Below, in pieces: positions 52,301 through 57,775 of a DNA stretch of 64,000 bases (position 1 is its first letter; each line of letters begins with the position of its first letter). The stretch is from assembly GCA_012845835.1 (NCBI GenBank), contig JABAKD010000026.1:15430158-15494157 (forward strand), in the 5' to 3' direction. Position numbers and translations under genes: made by a program. The DNA comes from Undaria pinnatifida (lineage: Eukaryota; Sar; Phaeophyceae; Laminariales; Alariaceae). The notes beneath the pieces are model-generated. The model did no database searches. It had not been told where the DNA came from and worked only from the letters and a program-made list of their open reading frames with translations.

Positions 52301-55172
52301 GGGTGGTCGACGGTTCGGTAGTGGCGTAGCTAACTCCCCGTTTCTCCCTACCGTGTGTGGACCACTCGCACGAGGGGCTCTTTACCTCGCGGACAGAAGT
52401 ACATTAGGCGGGTTTTGGCCACAGGGTAGGGTGCCATTCCATGGCGAAATCTTGCCGTGTGCATGTTGGAACCAGCACCAACGCTTAAGATTGCGAAGGA
52501 GCTACGGCGTTAATCTCGCGGGATACACCCAGCCACTGAACGCCCACCGCCCCCCCCAAAAAAACCACGACCCCCTTACTTAGTCCTGGGTCCGTTGTAC
52601 CAGGTACATATTTTCGATTCCGTAACTGGTTGCTTTTTTCGATGAGGAAGAGCTGTGACCTCATGCTCGGCGGTTGTCTTACCCTGAACAGCATGCCTGG
52701 CATGATTCGTGCCTCGCTGAACGATCGCAAGCTAAGAGTGAACAACTAATGGTAGATCAGGGTAGCCGTCAATTTCGAGCTATGATTTCAAGTAACCTTC
52801 GTTCAACTAAACGTTTTTTTTAAATCCACGAAAGGCCGTTAATGGCTTCACGCCCGATCGTTCATGCTGCATTCATGCGCTTTCTTCCGGCCGTCGCAGT
52901 GGGATCGTCATCCGGTGAACTCATCAGGGCGTTTTCGTGCCCGTCTTCTGGTAAGCCGTAAATATTGCTTCTCTTTTGAACATGATGCTTTAGGTTGTCT
53001 CTACTTAGCGATTAGCGCATAACCAATTTTGCGTTTACAACTAAACGAGGGTGTCTGGCTCGGACTTGAACCGCAACACCAAGGGCGAGTTTACCTTGAG
53101 CTCTCGCGTTGTGGTTTTCTACGCAAAGTATTACTAACTTAGTTTTTGCCTGCGTTCCAAGTTCGCGATGTGCACGGCGGTAGTGAAGTTTGCTTCTTAC
53201 ACTGAGGTGATCAACGTATTTCATCGCTTTTTCCTCTAAGAAACGCACATCGGCTAGCGCGAGTGGTTTTGGTCGTTGGTCTTAAAACCAGGTACACAGT
53301 AAGCGAAGAGCGGATGATGAATGGACAAGTCGGTCAATAGAGGCACGCATTCCTCATTCGCTCGTTACAGTCTCAGCATCGCAGTCATACCTGGTATTTT
53401 TCTCGCCGAGGGTTCTACGGCCAGGCCACTGAAAGTTGTGGTCTACGATATGCGGAAACAAGCATGCGTTGTTAGCAATATCCAAGCACGCGTAGTCCAT
53501 CGGGTCTACTGTATTTAGTACCCTGCTTTTTAGAAAACACATTAGTTCCATGATTCCATAGTCTCAAGGCTATGATAGGCGCGGAACCCCGGTTTCAACA
53601 ACGGACACGCGCATCTTTAAGAGAACTCGCACCTCAAAAAGTCCCTGCCTTACAAAAAGCATTCAAATGTTGTGGTCGCGCGTCAAACAATTGCATGCGT
53701 TTGATGAATCATTCTGAAAATCACTCGATATCGCTAGCTGTATTCTTGTGAGGATGCCCCTGACCTAGCAAAGAGCCCCCAGCACTGACCCCCCCCCTGT
53801 AGCCTTTGTGCTTTGAACACCACCATCGTCACCGACCGGGGTTTTAAGGGACCAGAATGCCTGTTGACAACTGACGTGTGCTACGATCGAGAGGTGTACC
53901 GCTTTGTTCTTCTGAGGTTTGCTGAATTTGAGAGGCTAAGACATGTTAACACCATTCCCAAACAATGGTTTGGAGAAGAGTAAAATTGCCATCATGCCTG
54001 ATGGAAATTTTTCCCGTGGAGCCAAGGAACACAACGAGGGGGTCATGCAACCAGCAATGGCCTATTTTAATATTTACGACGATTTTCGATTTGACACCCC
54101 CGCCATTCAGCAACCATTTTTGCTAAAAAAGGGTATACCTCTATCGTAGCGCGAGTGATCTTGTTATGTCGTCGGGGGTTCAACGCCCATTACAGAAATC
54201 GTAGATAATCGATGGTCAAGAGCCTGTGGTTGTCGCAACTTGAATTGCAAAAAAGGTTCAATTCTTCATTTAGTCATACTATGCCGATGATGGCCTCGTG
54301 GTAGACATCGCGCCGATCTCGTAAGAAAAATCGACCTGTACCCACATGAACGTCGAACTCCACGAGCACCAAAATGCTTCGACGCAAGAGCGGACACTGA
54401 ATCATTGTTGTACGTCTATCCGATAACACAGAGAAATGATGAAAATCACAGGTGACCAAAATGTTGCTTTTTCCCGTCTCACCTCTGTGTGCGCTATTGC
54501 CGCCCTCATCCAGTGTCAACCCCCACCCCTTCAGCCACCCGCACCCCAGCTCCAGCAAACCCCACACCCGACACCTGGGCTCCTACACACACCACGTCCA
54601 CCACCCCAGTTTCTGCTACCCAAATCCCAACGACATCCGCGCCTACTAGCGCGGCCTCCACCTCCCCAGCTCCGACTACCTCAGTCCTCCACACAGCCGC
54701 TCCCACGAACTCAAACCCGGCTACTCCAGCCCCCACGACTTCAGCCCTCGTGGACGCATCCACACGGACAACGGTGGAAGTAGCAGCCTCTGCGTTTGAC
54801 GCGAGAACGACAGGTTACGGTTGCGGCCCGGACGGCTGCACGCCCGAGAACACTCGAGACGGCAGTTTGGATGACAATTCTCGTTGGTCGTGCAAGGGTG
54901 ACCTCGTCGAAGATGACGGAGGGTGCTGCATCGAGTACTTCTTCGGGGAACCACAGGACATTGTGAGGTTGGACATTGCGTTTTACAAGGGAACTGAAAG
55001 GACCCGGACCCTCAACGTGTACGGCAGCGACGAATTCCTCGTGCAAATTGAAGCCAGCGGGGCGTCAGATGAATTTGAGGCGTTTGTCCTCGACTCCTAC
55101 CAAGTTACTGACCTCACGCTTTGCCTGGACGACTCTGAATCGACCGGTGACAACTGGATCAGCATCATGGAG
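16249..55172 (+). CDS. Multi-exon secreted LRR-EGF-CBM-like protein (whole gene, 27 exons)
   Basis: Joining the exons listed below gives 2,463 coding nt (821 codons) with every intron bounded by GT..AG and every phase compatible. Approximate residues: signal peptide 1-18; Cys-containing segment 18-35; N-terminal half-repeat 36-64; 20 LRRs of 23-25 residues 65-543; C-cap 544-557; connector 558-575; EGF-like module 576-601; Pro/Thr/Ser/Ala linker 602-686; discoidin/CBM32-like domain 687-821. LRRs follow LxxNxLxxLPxGxFxGL, the 'typical' class common in extracellular proteins, which serve as protein- or glycan-binding scaffolds. The EGF module and galactose-binding-fold domain also point outside the cell. 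Secretion and a recognition or adhesion role are inferred; no kinase, GTPase or NB-ARC domain is present, so this is not a ROCO or NB-TPR gene. Introns range from 142 nt to about 3 kb and contain most of the repeats in this part of the window. The 3' end is uncertain (see the entries at 54514 and 55380). Confidence is high for the exon chain and moderate for exact ends. Confidence 0.85.
16845..17132 (-). pseudogene. Possible exon or gene relic antisense to intron 1
   Basis: On the minus strand an acceptor-like ctgtttcag is followed by an open frame of ~95 codons, starting TSLPLDKTKVVTFPHSSTNE, continuing with blocks such as SVFGRLWLMYKTIPIIEYYS and ending in a TAA at 16845-16847. Codon use is GC3-rich and the peptide has a normal, globular-looking composition, unlike neighbouring ORFs. 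I do not recognise it. It may be a fragment of a transposon protein or an inserted gene piece inside intron 1 of the LRR gene. Confidence 0.3.
17251..17302 (+). CDS. Exon 2: Cys-containing N-terminal segment (phase 1 to 2 adaptor)
   Basis: Follows acceptor ttcccaacag and ends at donor GTGAGC. With the G carried from exon 1 it reads GLNSCLSDDACASGSTS and leaves CT for the next exon. It has two cysteines and many small polar residues, as expected just after a signal peptide. It enters in phase 1 and leaves in phase 2, converting to the phase used by all LRR exons. It is short and was chosen because splice sites and both phases agree, not by homology. Confidence 0.65.
17804..18152. mobile_element. 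Family B MITE-like element (intron 2)
   Basis: The left end 'gcctgctatcatagaggtag' and right end 'ggtgcatgtctatcgtaccc' are imperfect inverted repeats of the family B terminus (about CGTGCTACGATAGAGGTGCA). The interior includes, reversed, the module also seen at 1,985-2,112 and 49,985-50,112. Confidence 0.6.
19048..19137 (+). CDS. Exon 3: N-terminal LRR cap / half repeat
   Basis: Acceptor ctaaag, donor GTAAGT, phase 2 at both ends. It encodes LDFERCDLTDEDTDDL, then ADCFDSVGRSTIGEL. The CDLTDEDxxDL...C pattern precedes the first repeat and ends IGEL, which runs directly into LRR 1. The two cysteines (CDL and DCF) may form a cap disulphide. An N-cap role is inferred from position and pattern. 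Confidence 0.75.
20155..20420 (+). repeat. (TTAGTGTG)n microsatellite
   Basis: About 260 bp of imperfect 8-bp TTAGTGTG units with variants TTAGTGCG, ATAGTGTG and TTAGTAAG, within intron 3. Confidence 0.95.
21142..21213 (+). CDS. Exon 4: LRR 1
   Basis: 72 nt, acceptor ttctcag, donor GTGAGT, phase 2-2. Core NELTTLPFDLLNGLKGL fits the LRR consensus; Leu replaces the usual Phe at the LPxxxF position. Confidence 0.88.
22835..22930 (-). repeat. Solo family A terminal module (intron 4)
   Basis: 'cacgcgatcggagtatcacg', 'cttacaaagatggctttcga' and 'tctcacagctggagtgtaac' match the terminal module. It is preceded by an AT-rich 'ataccttata' repeat at 22,750-22,835. Confidence 0.75.
23601..23672 (+). CDS. 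Exon 5: LRR 2
   Basis: 72 nt, acceptor gcgctag, donor GTAAGT, phase 2-2. Core ENDLRSMESGVFEGLSSLR. The last codon is AT|G, so Met stands at the usual Leu. It closely resembles LRR 10 (ENDL...GVFEGL.SLR). Confidence 0.87.
24530..24750. mobile_element. Family B element, diverged (intron 5)
   Basis: Left end 'gcgacgcgtgttacgataac', right end 'ggtgggtgcacatccaacga'. The interior 'gttgtgtacctaggccatgt' is shared with copies at 31.87 kb and 49.91 kb. Confidence 0.5.
25065..25133 (+). CDS. Exon 6: LRR 3 (69 nt)
   Basis: 69 nt (23 residues), acceptor ccag, donor GTGAGT, phase 2-2. Core GNNLTLVENNFQGTTSL lacks one residue around the usual LP, the same deletion as LRR 9. Confidence 0.86.
27062..27133 (+). 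CDS. Exon 7: LRR 4
   Basis: 72 nt, acceptor caaccag, donor GTGAGT, phase 2-2. Core YNRPDILTSGALDGLAKL has Arg-Pro where the N-x-L of the consensus should be, a feature shared only with LRR 12. Confidence 0.85.
28316..28387 (+). CDS. Exon 8: LRR 5
   Basis: 72 nt, acceptor cgccag, donor GTAAGT, phase 2-2. Core GNDITMLPGGVFDDLASLT. The DLASLT end matches LRR 13. Confidence 0.88.
30095..30166 (+). CDS. Exon 9: LRR 6
   Basis: 72 nt, acceptor taccag, donor GTAAGC, phase 2-2. Core DNELTALEAGTFDGTLALE. The NELTAL...GT.ALE pattern matches LRR 14 and also LRR 20. Confidence 0.88.
31389..31463 (+). CDS. Exon 10: LRR 7 (75 nt)
   Basis: 75 nt (25 residues), acceptor gacgcag, donor GTGAGT, phase 2-2. 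Core NNIGVLPETIFDGLGGSLL has an extra Gly before SLL, the same one-residue insertion as LRR 15. The last codon is GT|G (Val). Confidence 0.87.
31753..32004. mobile_element. Family B element (intron 10)
   Basis: 'gacgcgtgctacgataaagg' at the left and 'cgcgtccttactgtagcacg' at the right form the terminal inverted repeats. The interior includes 'gttgtgtacctcggccatgg' and 'gtgtccaaatcagttttta'. Length is about 250 bp. Confidence 0.65.
33150..33221 (+). CDS. Exon 11: LRR 8
   Basis: 72 nt, acceptor aacgcag, donor GTGAGT, phase 2-2. Core SNELTSLPAGMFEDLASL is one of the closest to the consensus. Confidence 0.9.
33654..33722 (+). CDS. Exon 12: LRR 9 (69 nt)
   Basis: 69 nt, acceptor accacag, donor GTGAGA, phase 2-2. 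Core KNDLKLVADNFRGATSL resembles LRR 3 in length and in the LVxxNFxGxTSL pattern. The intron before it is only 432 nt. Confidence 0.85.
34047..34318. mobile_element. Family B element (intron 12)
   Basis: Left 'gacgcctgctacgtcaaagg'; right 'ggtgcacctctatcgtagcc' followed by cgcgtc. The interior 'cgtcgtgtacgtaagccaaa' and 'aaatcagtgttcgggttaag' is shared with other copies. About 272 bp. Confidence 0.7.
35134..35205 (+). CDS. Exon 13: LRR 10
   Basis: 72 nt, acceptor ccaacag, donor GTGAGT, phase 2-2. Core ENDLNVLPLGVFEGLTSLR, closest to LRR 2. Confidence 0.88.
35690..36206. mobile_element. Cluster of family B copies (intron 13)
   Basis: A complete copy lies at about 35,795-36,039 ('gtgccacgatagaggtgcac' ... 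'cacccctatcgtagcacgac'). It is flanked by a truncated left copy (35,690-35,790) and a truncated right copy (36,040-36,206, ending 'acactatcgtaggatccg'). Shared interior: 'ccggatgaaaatttccattg' / 'tcggatgcgaaaacccctgc'. This may be an internal tandem duplication of one insertion. Confidence 0.6.
36437..36505 (+). CDS. Exon 14: LRR 11 (69 nt)
   Basis: 69 nt, acceptor aaccag, donor GTGAGT, phase 2-2. Core DYTNATLSAGVFNGLESL has lost one residue before AGVF, so the N-x-L-x-x-LP part is irregular. Confidence 0.85.
37977..38048 (+). CDS. Exon 15: LRR 12
   Basis: 72 nt, acceptor ctccag, donor GTGAGT, phase 2-2. Core SIRPETLPSGTFEGLTSL has Arg-Pro in place of N-x-L, as in LRR 4. Confidence 0.86.
39307..39378 (+). 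CDS. Exon 16: LRR 13
   Basis: 72 nt, acceptor atccag, donor GTGAGT, phase 2-2. Core GNDFTELPVDIFEDLASLT, closest to LRR 5. Confidence 0.88.
39626..40131. repeat. 253-bp tandem duplication (intron 16)
   Basis: Two adjacent 253-bp copies (39,626-39,878 and 39,879-40,131) differ at only a few positions, so the duplication is recent. Each includes a family B left terminus ('acgcgtgctatcatagaggt' at 39,801 and 40,054) and an internal direct repeat 'ttggaacgtgggggctcaat'. Confidence 0.92.
40054..40313. mobile_element. Family B element, complete copy (intron 16)
   Basis: Left 'acgcgtgctatcatagaggt', right 'ggtgtacccttatcgtagca' followed by tgcgcg. The interior carries 'accggatgaaaaatcccatg'. About 260 bp; its left half was duplicated as part of the 253-bp tandem repeat. 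Confidence 0.7.
40404..40472 (+). pseudogene. Possible decayed LRR exon between LRR 13 and 14
   Basis: After an acceptor-like aaatgtcag, 69 nt read NLEFKVNSFLTTANGLHRET and then DYI before gtcacg, where an LRR exon would have gtgagt. The L-x-x-x-N-x-F-L-T-T...GL order and the 69-nt length resemble an LRR exon, but in the phase 2 required by the gene it hits a stop (TGA) after six codons and the donor is lost. It lies in an otherwise 2.1-kb exon-free gap. It could be chance. Confidence 0.3.
40830..40965 (+). repeat. Diverged family A terminal module (intron 16)
   Basis: 'cacctgtgagatcgagggtt', 'cacaccgatcgttcgtgttg' and 'ggtcgacgactccacc' follow the order of the terminal module with many substitutions. 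Confidence 0.5.
41490..41561 (+). CDS. Exon 17: LRR 14
   Basis: 72 nt, acceptor tccaag, donor GTGAGT, phase 2-2. Core GNELTALGEGIFEGTPALE, closest to LRR 6. Confidence 0.88.
41937..42011 (+). CDS. Exon 18: LRR 15 (75 nt)
   Basis: 75 nt, acceptor gtgcag, donor GTGAGT, phase 2-2. Core ENDLSSLPAGVFSGTGGSL carries the extra Gly seen otherwise only in LRR 7. The intron before it is 375 nt. Confidence 0.88.
42902..42973 (+). CDS. Exon 19: LRR 16
   Basis: 72 nt, acceptor aaacag, donor GTGAGC, phase 2-2. Core ENSITALPADVFEGMVNLQ. Confidence 0.87.
43966..44037 (+). CDS. Exon 20: LRR 17
   Basis: 72 nt, acceptor aacgcag, donor GTGAGT, phase 2-2. Core YNDLVELPESIFEDTTSLQ. Confidence 0.88.
44470..44717. 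mobile_element. Family B element (intron 20)
   Basis: Left 'catgggagcgtagaggtgca', right 'gccgaagatcgtagcacgcg', about 248 bp with A/T-rich interior and 'ggaaccccgtcgttcggacg' near the right end. Confidence 0.55.
45307..45346 (+). repeat. Interstitial TTAGGG-type tract (intron 20)
   Basis: About 40 bp built of TTAGGG with variants (ttaggtg, ttgggg). Consistent with TTAGGG telomeres reported for brown algae, but also with chance microsatellite growth. Confidence 0.7.
45807..45878 (+). CDS. Exon 21: LRR 18
   Basis: 72 nt, acceptor cccgtag, donor GTGAGT, phase 2-2. Core GHDFSTLPAGIFNGLAALT; His replaces the conserved Asn. Confidence 0.88.
46021..46092 (+). CDS. Exon 22: LRR 19
   Basis: 72 nt, acceptor aaccag, donor GTGAGT, phase 2-2. 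Core QNHLTSLPVELFDGLDTLT. The 142-nt intron before it is the shortest in the gene. Confidence 0.88.
46441..46565 (+). repeat. 14-bp minisatellite, 8-9 units
   Basis: Perfect copies of CGTATTGACATGAC followed by one altered unit, in intron 22. Confidence 0.97.
47507..47578 (+). CDS. Exon 23: LRR 20
   Basis: 72 nt, acceptor catgcag, donor GTGAGT, phase 2-2. Core INELTTLPAGLFAGAPALE belongs to the same sequence subtype as LRRs 6 and 14. Confidence 0.88.
48710..48751 (+). CDS. Exon 24: C-terminal LRR cap (42 nt)
   Basis: Acceptor ccacacag, donor GTAAGA, phase 2-2. It encodes DLDQNEGLQCLPA, the first half of a repeat in which the L-x-x-LP stretch becomes LQCLP. A cysteine at the close of an LRR domain is the usual mark of a C-cap. 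The exon is a truncated version of the 72-nt unit. Confidence 0.75.
49445..49530 (+). repeat. Imperfect (TAGTAGTATGA)n tract
   Basis: Repeated 'agtagtatgatagtagtatg' with variants, in intron 24, immediately before two family B left termini. Confidence 0.8.
49532..50112. mobile_element. Family B element with duplicated end and adjacent module (intron 24)
   Basis: A truncated left end (49,532-49,600, 'gacgcgtgttgcggtagaag') is followed by a full copy (49,609-49,877, 'gacgcgtgctgcggtagagg' ... 'cctctatggtagcatgcatt'). A further module follows, ending 'gaacctctgtcgtagcaccc' at about 50,112, another family B terminus. So this is probably two nested or adjacent insertions. Confidence 0.6.
50701..50753 (+). 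CDS. Exon 25: connector between LRR cap and EGF (phase 2 to 1)
   Basis: Acceptor aactgcag, donor GTAAGT. With the carried bases it reads TNSDYIDLPSDFDESGIC and stops after the first base of the next codon. It is acidic, and its terminal Cys would be the first of six in the EGF-like module. It changes phase from 2 to 1, so that the phase 1-1 EGF exon fits. Support is splice sites, phase and context. Confidence 0.7.
51452..51529 (+). CDS. Exon 26: EGF-like module (phase 1-1)
   Basis: 78 nt, acceptor tgcgaag, donor GTGTGT. It encodes ECPDEATCDEDG, then VPCECQPGGEGYSCx. With the Cys that ends exon 25 the spacing is C-x2-C-x5-C-x6-C-x-C-x8-C, a compact EGF-like pattern including the C-x-C and a Gly-Tyr near the end. 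Such modules form three disulphides and occur in extracellular proteins. The donor is weaker than those of the LRR exons. Confidence 0.75.
53873..54154. mobile_element. Family B element (intron 26)
   Basis: Left 'gacgtgtgctacgatcgaga', right 'gtatacctctatcgtagcgc'. About 280 bp; the interior contains 'gcctgatggaaatttttccc' and 'acgacgattttcgattt', as in other copies. Confidence 0.65.
54514..55172 (+). CDS. Exon 27: Pro/Thr-rich linker and discoidin/CBM32-like domain
   Basis: Acceptor catccag in phase 1. The first ~85 residues are almost only P, T, S and A with repeated PAPTTS-like blocks (for example TPVSATQIPTTSAPTS), a mucin-like linker and likely O-glycosylated. Then ~135 residues form a globular domain with DGSLDDNSRWSC, LDIAFYKGTERTRTLNVYG and, at the end, DNWISIMEV. 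That layout (RWS, the IAFYKG strand, W-x-S-x-x-EV) is typical of F5/8 type C / CBM32-like galactose-binding folds common in brown-algal surface proteins. It has seven Cys: two in GCGPDGC, WSC, GGCC and LTLC. The exon is GC-rich compared with its surroundings. It either ends at GAG|GTGGGT (55172, phase 0) or runs on for 13 more residues to a TGA at 55212-55214. Confidence 0.85.
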
Positions 55173-55379
55173 GTGGGTTTTATATTCTTCAGATTCAGGA
55201 TAGTTACTTGCTGATGGTGCCATGACAACTCGGACACAGACAGGTTTAGCATTTTTTGGTGGCCCCGATGCGTGATTCTTAACTTCACCTTCTGCTAAGA
55301 TTGCAGTCAGCAGTTAAAAAATCGCTTGCTTTGTTTTAAGTTTCTCCTGAGTATTACCTGTTTGTTTCATTCCTGTTAG

Positions 55380-55475
55380 GTGTTTCTCTTGTCGGAGTTT
55401 GTCATACACTATCTGGTTTCCTTGGTCGTAGCAGATGTAGTCGGTTTCAACGAAACGTTTGAGCCCATGTACTAG
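55380..55475 (+). CDS. Possible terminal exon: hydrophobic tail
   Basis: If the donor at 55173 is used, the next acceptor in phase 0 that gives a sensible tail is cctgttag at 55372-55379. It yields VFLLSEFVIHYLVSLVVADV and a further 11 residues to a TAG. The added stretch is hydrophobic (about 15 residues) and could complete the last beta strand or act as a membrane or anchor tail, giving 852 residues in all. The alternative is read-through to the stop at 55214. Only a transcript can decide. Confidence 0.35.
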   Translation: MFLLSEFVIHYLVSLVVADVVGFNETFEPMY

Positions 55476-55794
55476 CATGTGCCTGGTACGTTGTAATGTT
55501 AAAATCCAGCTTCACGTCTATTAACATATTTTGTGGTGAACGTATCGTTTCTTCAGCTTTGAGTCGACATACACGTGCACCGCTTTTCAGTCATCCCGAC
55601 CTAAGCGTGGCATCTGGCGTTTTGAACCCCTAACACTAACGTGAACAACCTCATCACTTCGTACCGGAAGCGTTACTTCGAAGACATTCGTTATCACGAC
55701 CCGACATCAAATTCTTTACCTCAGCCCATATACTCGAACCGTCATTCATTCTAGATCCGACCACGCCTTACTTGTGGGTCTCTACCGTAACCTT
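55476..55794. other. 3' flank of the LRR gene, nothing recognised
   Basis: Would include the 3' UTR and polyadenylation site. I see no clear poly(A) signal that decides the gene end. Confidence 0.3.
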
Positions 55795-56010
55795 GACATC
55801 ATCATCAACATAAACATGAACATGGACATTAACATTGACATAAGCATTAACATTAACATTGACATTGACATTAACATTAACATTAACATTAACATTAACA
55901 TTTAAATTAACATTTACATTAACATTAACATTTACATTTACATTTACATTAACATTTACATTAACATTTACATTAACACCAACGTTAACATTAACATTAA
56001 CAATATCATG
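55795..56010 (+). repeat. (AACATT)n minisatellite
   Basis: About 215 bp of imperfect 6-bp AACATT/GACATT/TACATT units. The Asn-Val dipeptide ORF on the minus strand is a product of this repeat. Confidence 0.97.
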
Positions 56011-57775
56011 AACATAATCAGAAACGTTCGGACAAAAATGTCTGGCTCCTACCATGGGGTGACTCCAAGATAGCGTAGCATGCGTCGAACACTATCATTG
56101 TCCTGCCGTGTGACTAAAGATAATAATGAATATACTCAGTCAGATGTTCGTCTATTGTATCAGCTAGGCTTCCCAGTGAAACTACGCACATGGCCGTGTA
56201 TACCGCCTCGACGCTGAGCATTCAAGCGTTACCGTAGACGAGGATCACAATTATCTAACAATGGGGTTGGCGTCACACAACACACCTACTACTACACGCG
56301 CAAGGTTTGATAAGTTCTCGCAATTTTATGTTACTACGTTGTTTTCTCCAAACGGAACCTATGTTCTTTTAACTGGGTCCAGCTTAACTGTTGCAAACTA
56401 TCGCCTACCCTCGTTTTCGTTGTTCCAAATTTTATCCACGCCTGGAACACCGATATTTCGCCGATAAACTGCTGTAGTCTTCACTAATTGAACTCGGTGC
56501 CCTCGCGTTCCTCCCCACGTCGTGCAGGTGCAACTCATGGTTCTCTGAGAAACCAGTGTCTTCCACCGTTTTCGGGCCCAAAAATGCTGAAGCAGCGAAG
56601 AAGCCACAGCATCATACATGTGCATTAGGTTGGCCGGTGTGTTTTAAACACCGGTGTACCGTATTGACATTCTGCTTTTGTTGTCATGACGGGTGGACTT
56701 GAGTGTGACCGTTAACGTATAACCAGGGTAGGTCGTCGGGATACTCCTCCTGTAGGTCATTCTATTCGTTCAAGGATGATATACTCTGTTATAATGAAAC
56801 TTTGCTTGTACAAACACGGTAAGCCCCAAATTTGTGTCATGTGTATGTTACATTGGTGACAGCGCCCATTCTGGCTTCGAACTACGTGATTGCCCTACGT
56901 ACGCACGAAGGCTCGTTGTTTGCGGCGTAATGGGAGTTTTGCTTGTTAGTTCGTTTGGGTGCAATCATACGTCGTGAAATTTATTTTTCTCATAGGTTTG
57001 GATAATCAGTGGAGAGATCGTGCTTACAGCCTATGCGAAGCGGTCAATCAGAACCGAAAGGTGCGCTGTCAAGTCAAGGTCGTAAGATAGATTCTATTAG
57101 TTGTGATATCGATATCTGGAAATCTAGCCAAAACACTTCGGGTGTATATGTAGTTGTCTTCTGCGGGGGGCAGGGGGGTGATCACGTACGGGCGGCGGAG
57201 AAAACAGTTGATCAAAGCGGGATAAGGCATCCTCTCTCCTACGCATTACATTGGCTTGCCACAGTGGTTTTCCATGTATGTGGGTGTGGTGTGCCGCGGA
57301 AGGCCACCAAAATAACATTTCACCTGGCGGTCAAGTTTCTGACATTTTGCCACGATTGTGGTCTCTGTCGAAGTGTTTATCCGAAAGGCTCGACCGCTCT
57401 CATTCACAATATTCGATACTTGGACAACTCTGGCGTGCAACCTGCTCGTGGTGTCTCATGGTCGTGGAGGTCTGGTCTGCGTGAGACGCCTCTACTCCAT
57501 TTGTGCCCTTAAGCGACAGACACCGAGCCCCCGCCGCACACTTGCAATCTGCGCGTGTCCCTCCCGCGCACACACATCAATATCACAACGAGATGGGTTT
57601 TATGTCGAGCTCTGAGGGCTGTGGGCAAGGCGCGAACAAGACGACTATTTCTCATTGACTAAGGCTCCTCATATGAGGGAAGATGTCGCTAACAATAAAC
57701 ATCCGGATATCTTGTAAATATTGCATATAGACTATCCCTCGGGAAGAACCTCGCTCGTGGTCCTGGATTCAGCTG
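56011..57775. other. Intergenic, no supported gene
   Basis: A 167-codon plus frame (57,009-57,512) overlaps comparable open frames on the minus strand. It has unremarkable composition and no domain, so I do not call it. Otherwise unique-looking sequence. Confidence 0.35.

Noticed and set aside
54506-54763. Val/Gly/Ala-rich minus ORF over the Pro/Thr linker
   Set aside because: Antisense shadow of the low-complexity linker of the CBM-like exon.
55768-56055. Asn-Val repeat ORF
   Set aside because: Created by the (AACATT)n minisatellite.
57009-57512. 167-codon plus ORF downstream of the LRR gene
   Set aside because: Overlapped by open frames on the other strand, with no recognisable motif, splice context or compositional bias.
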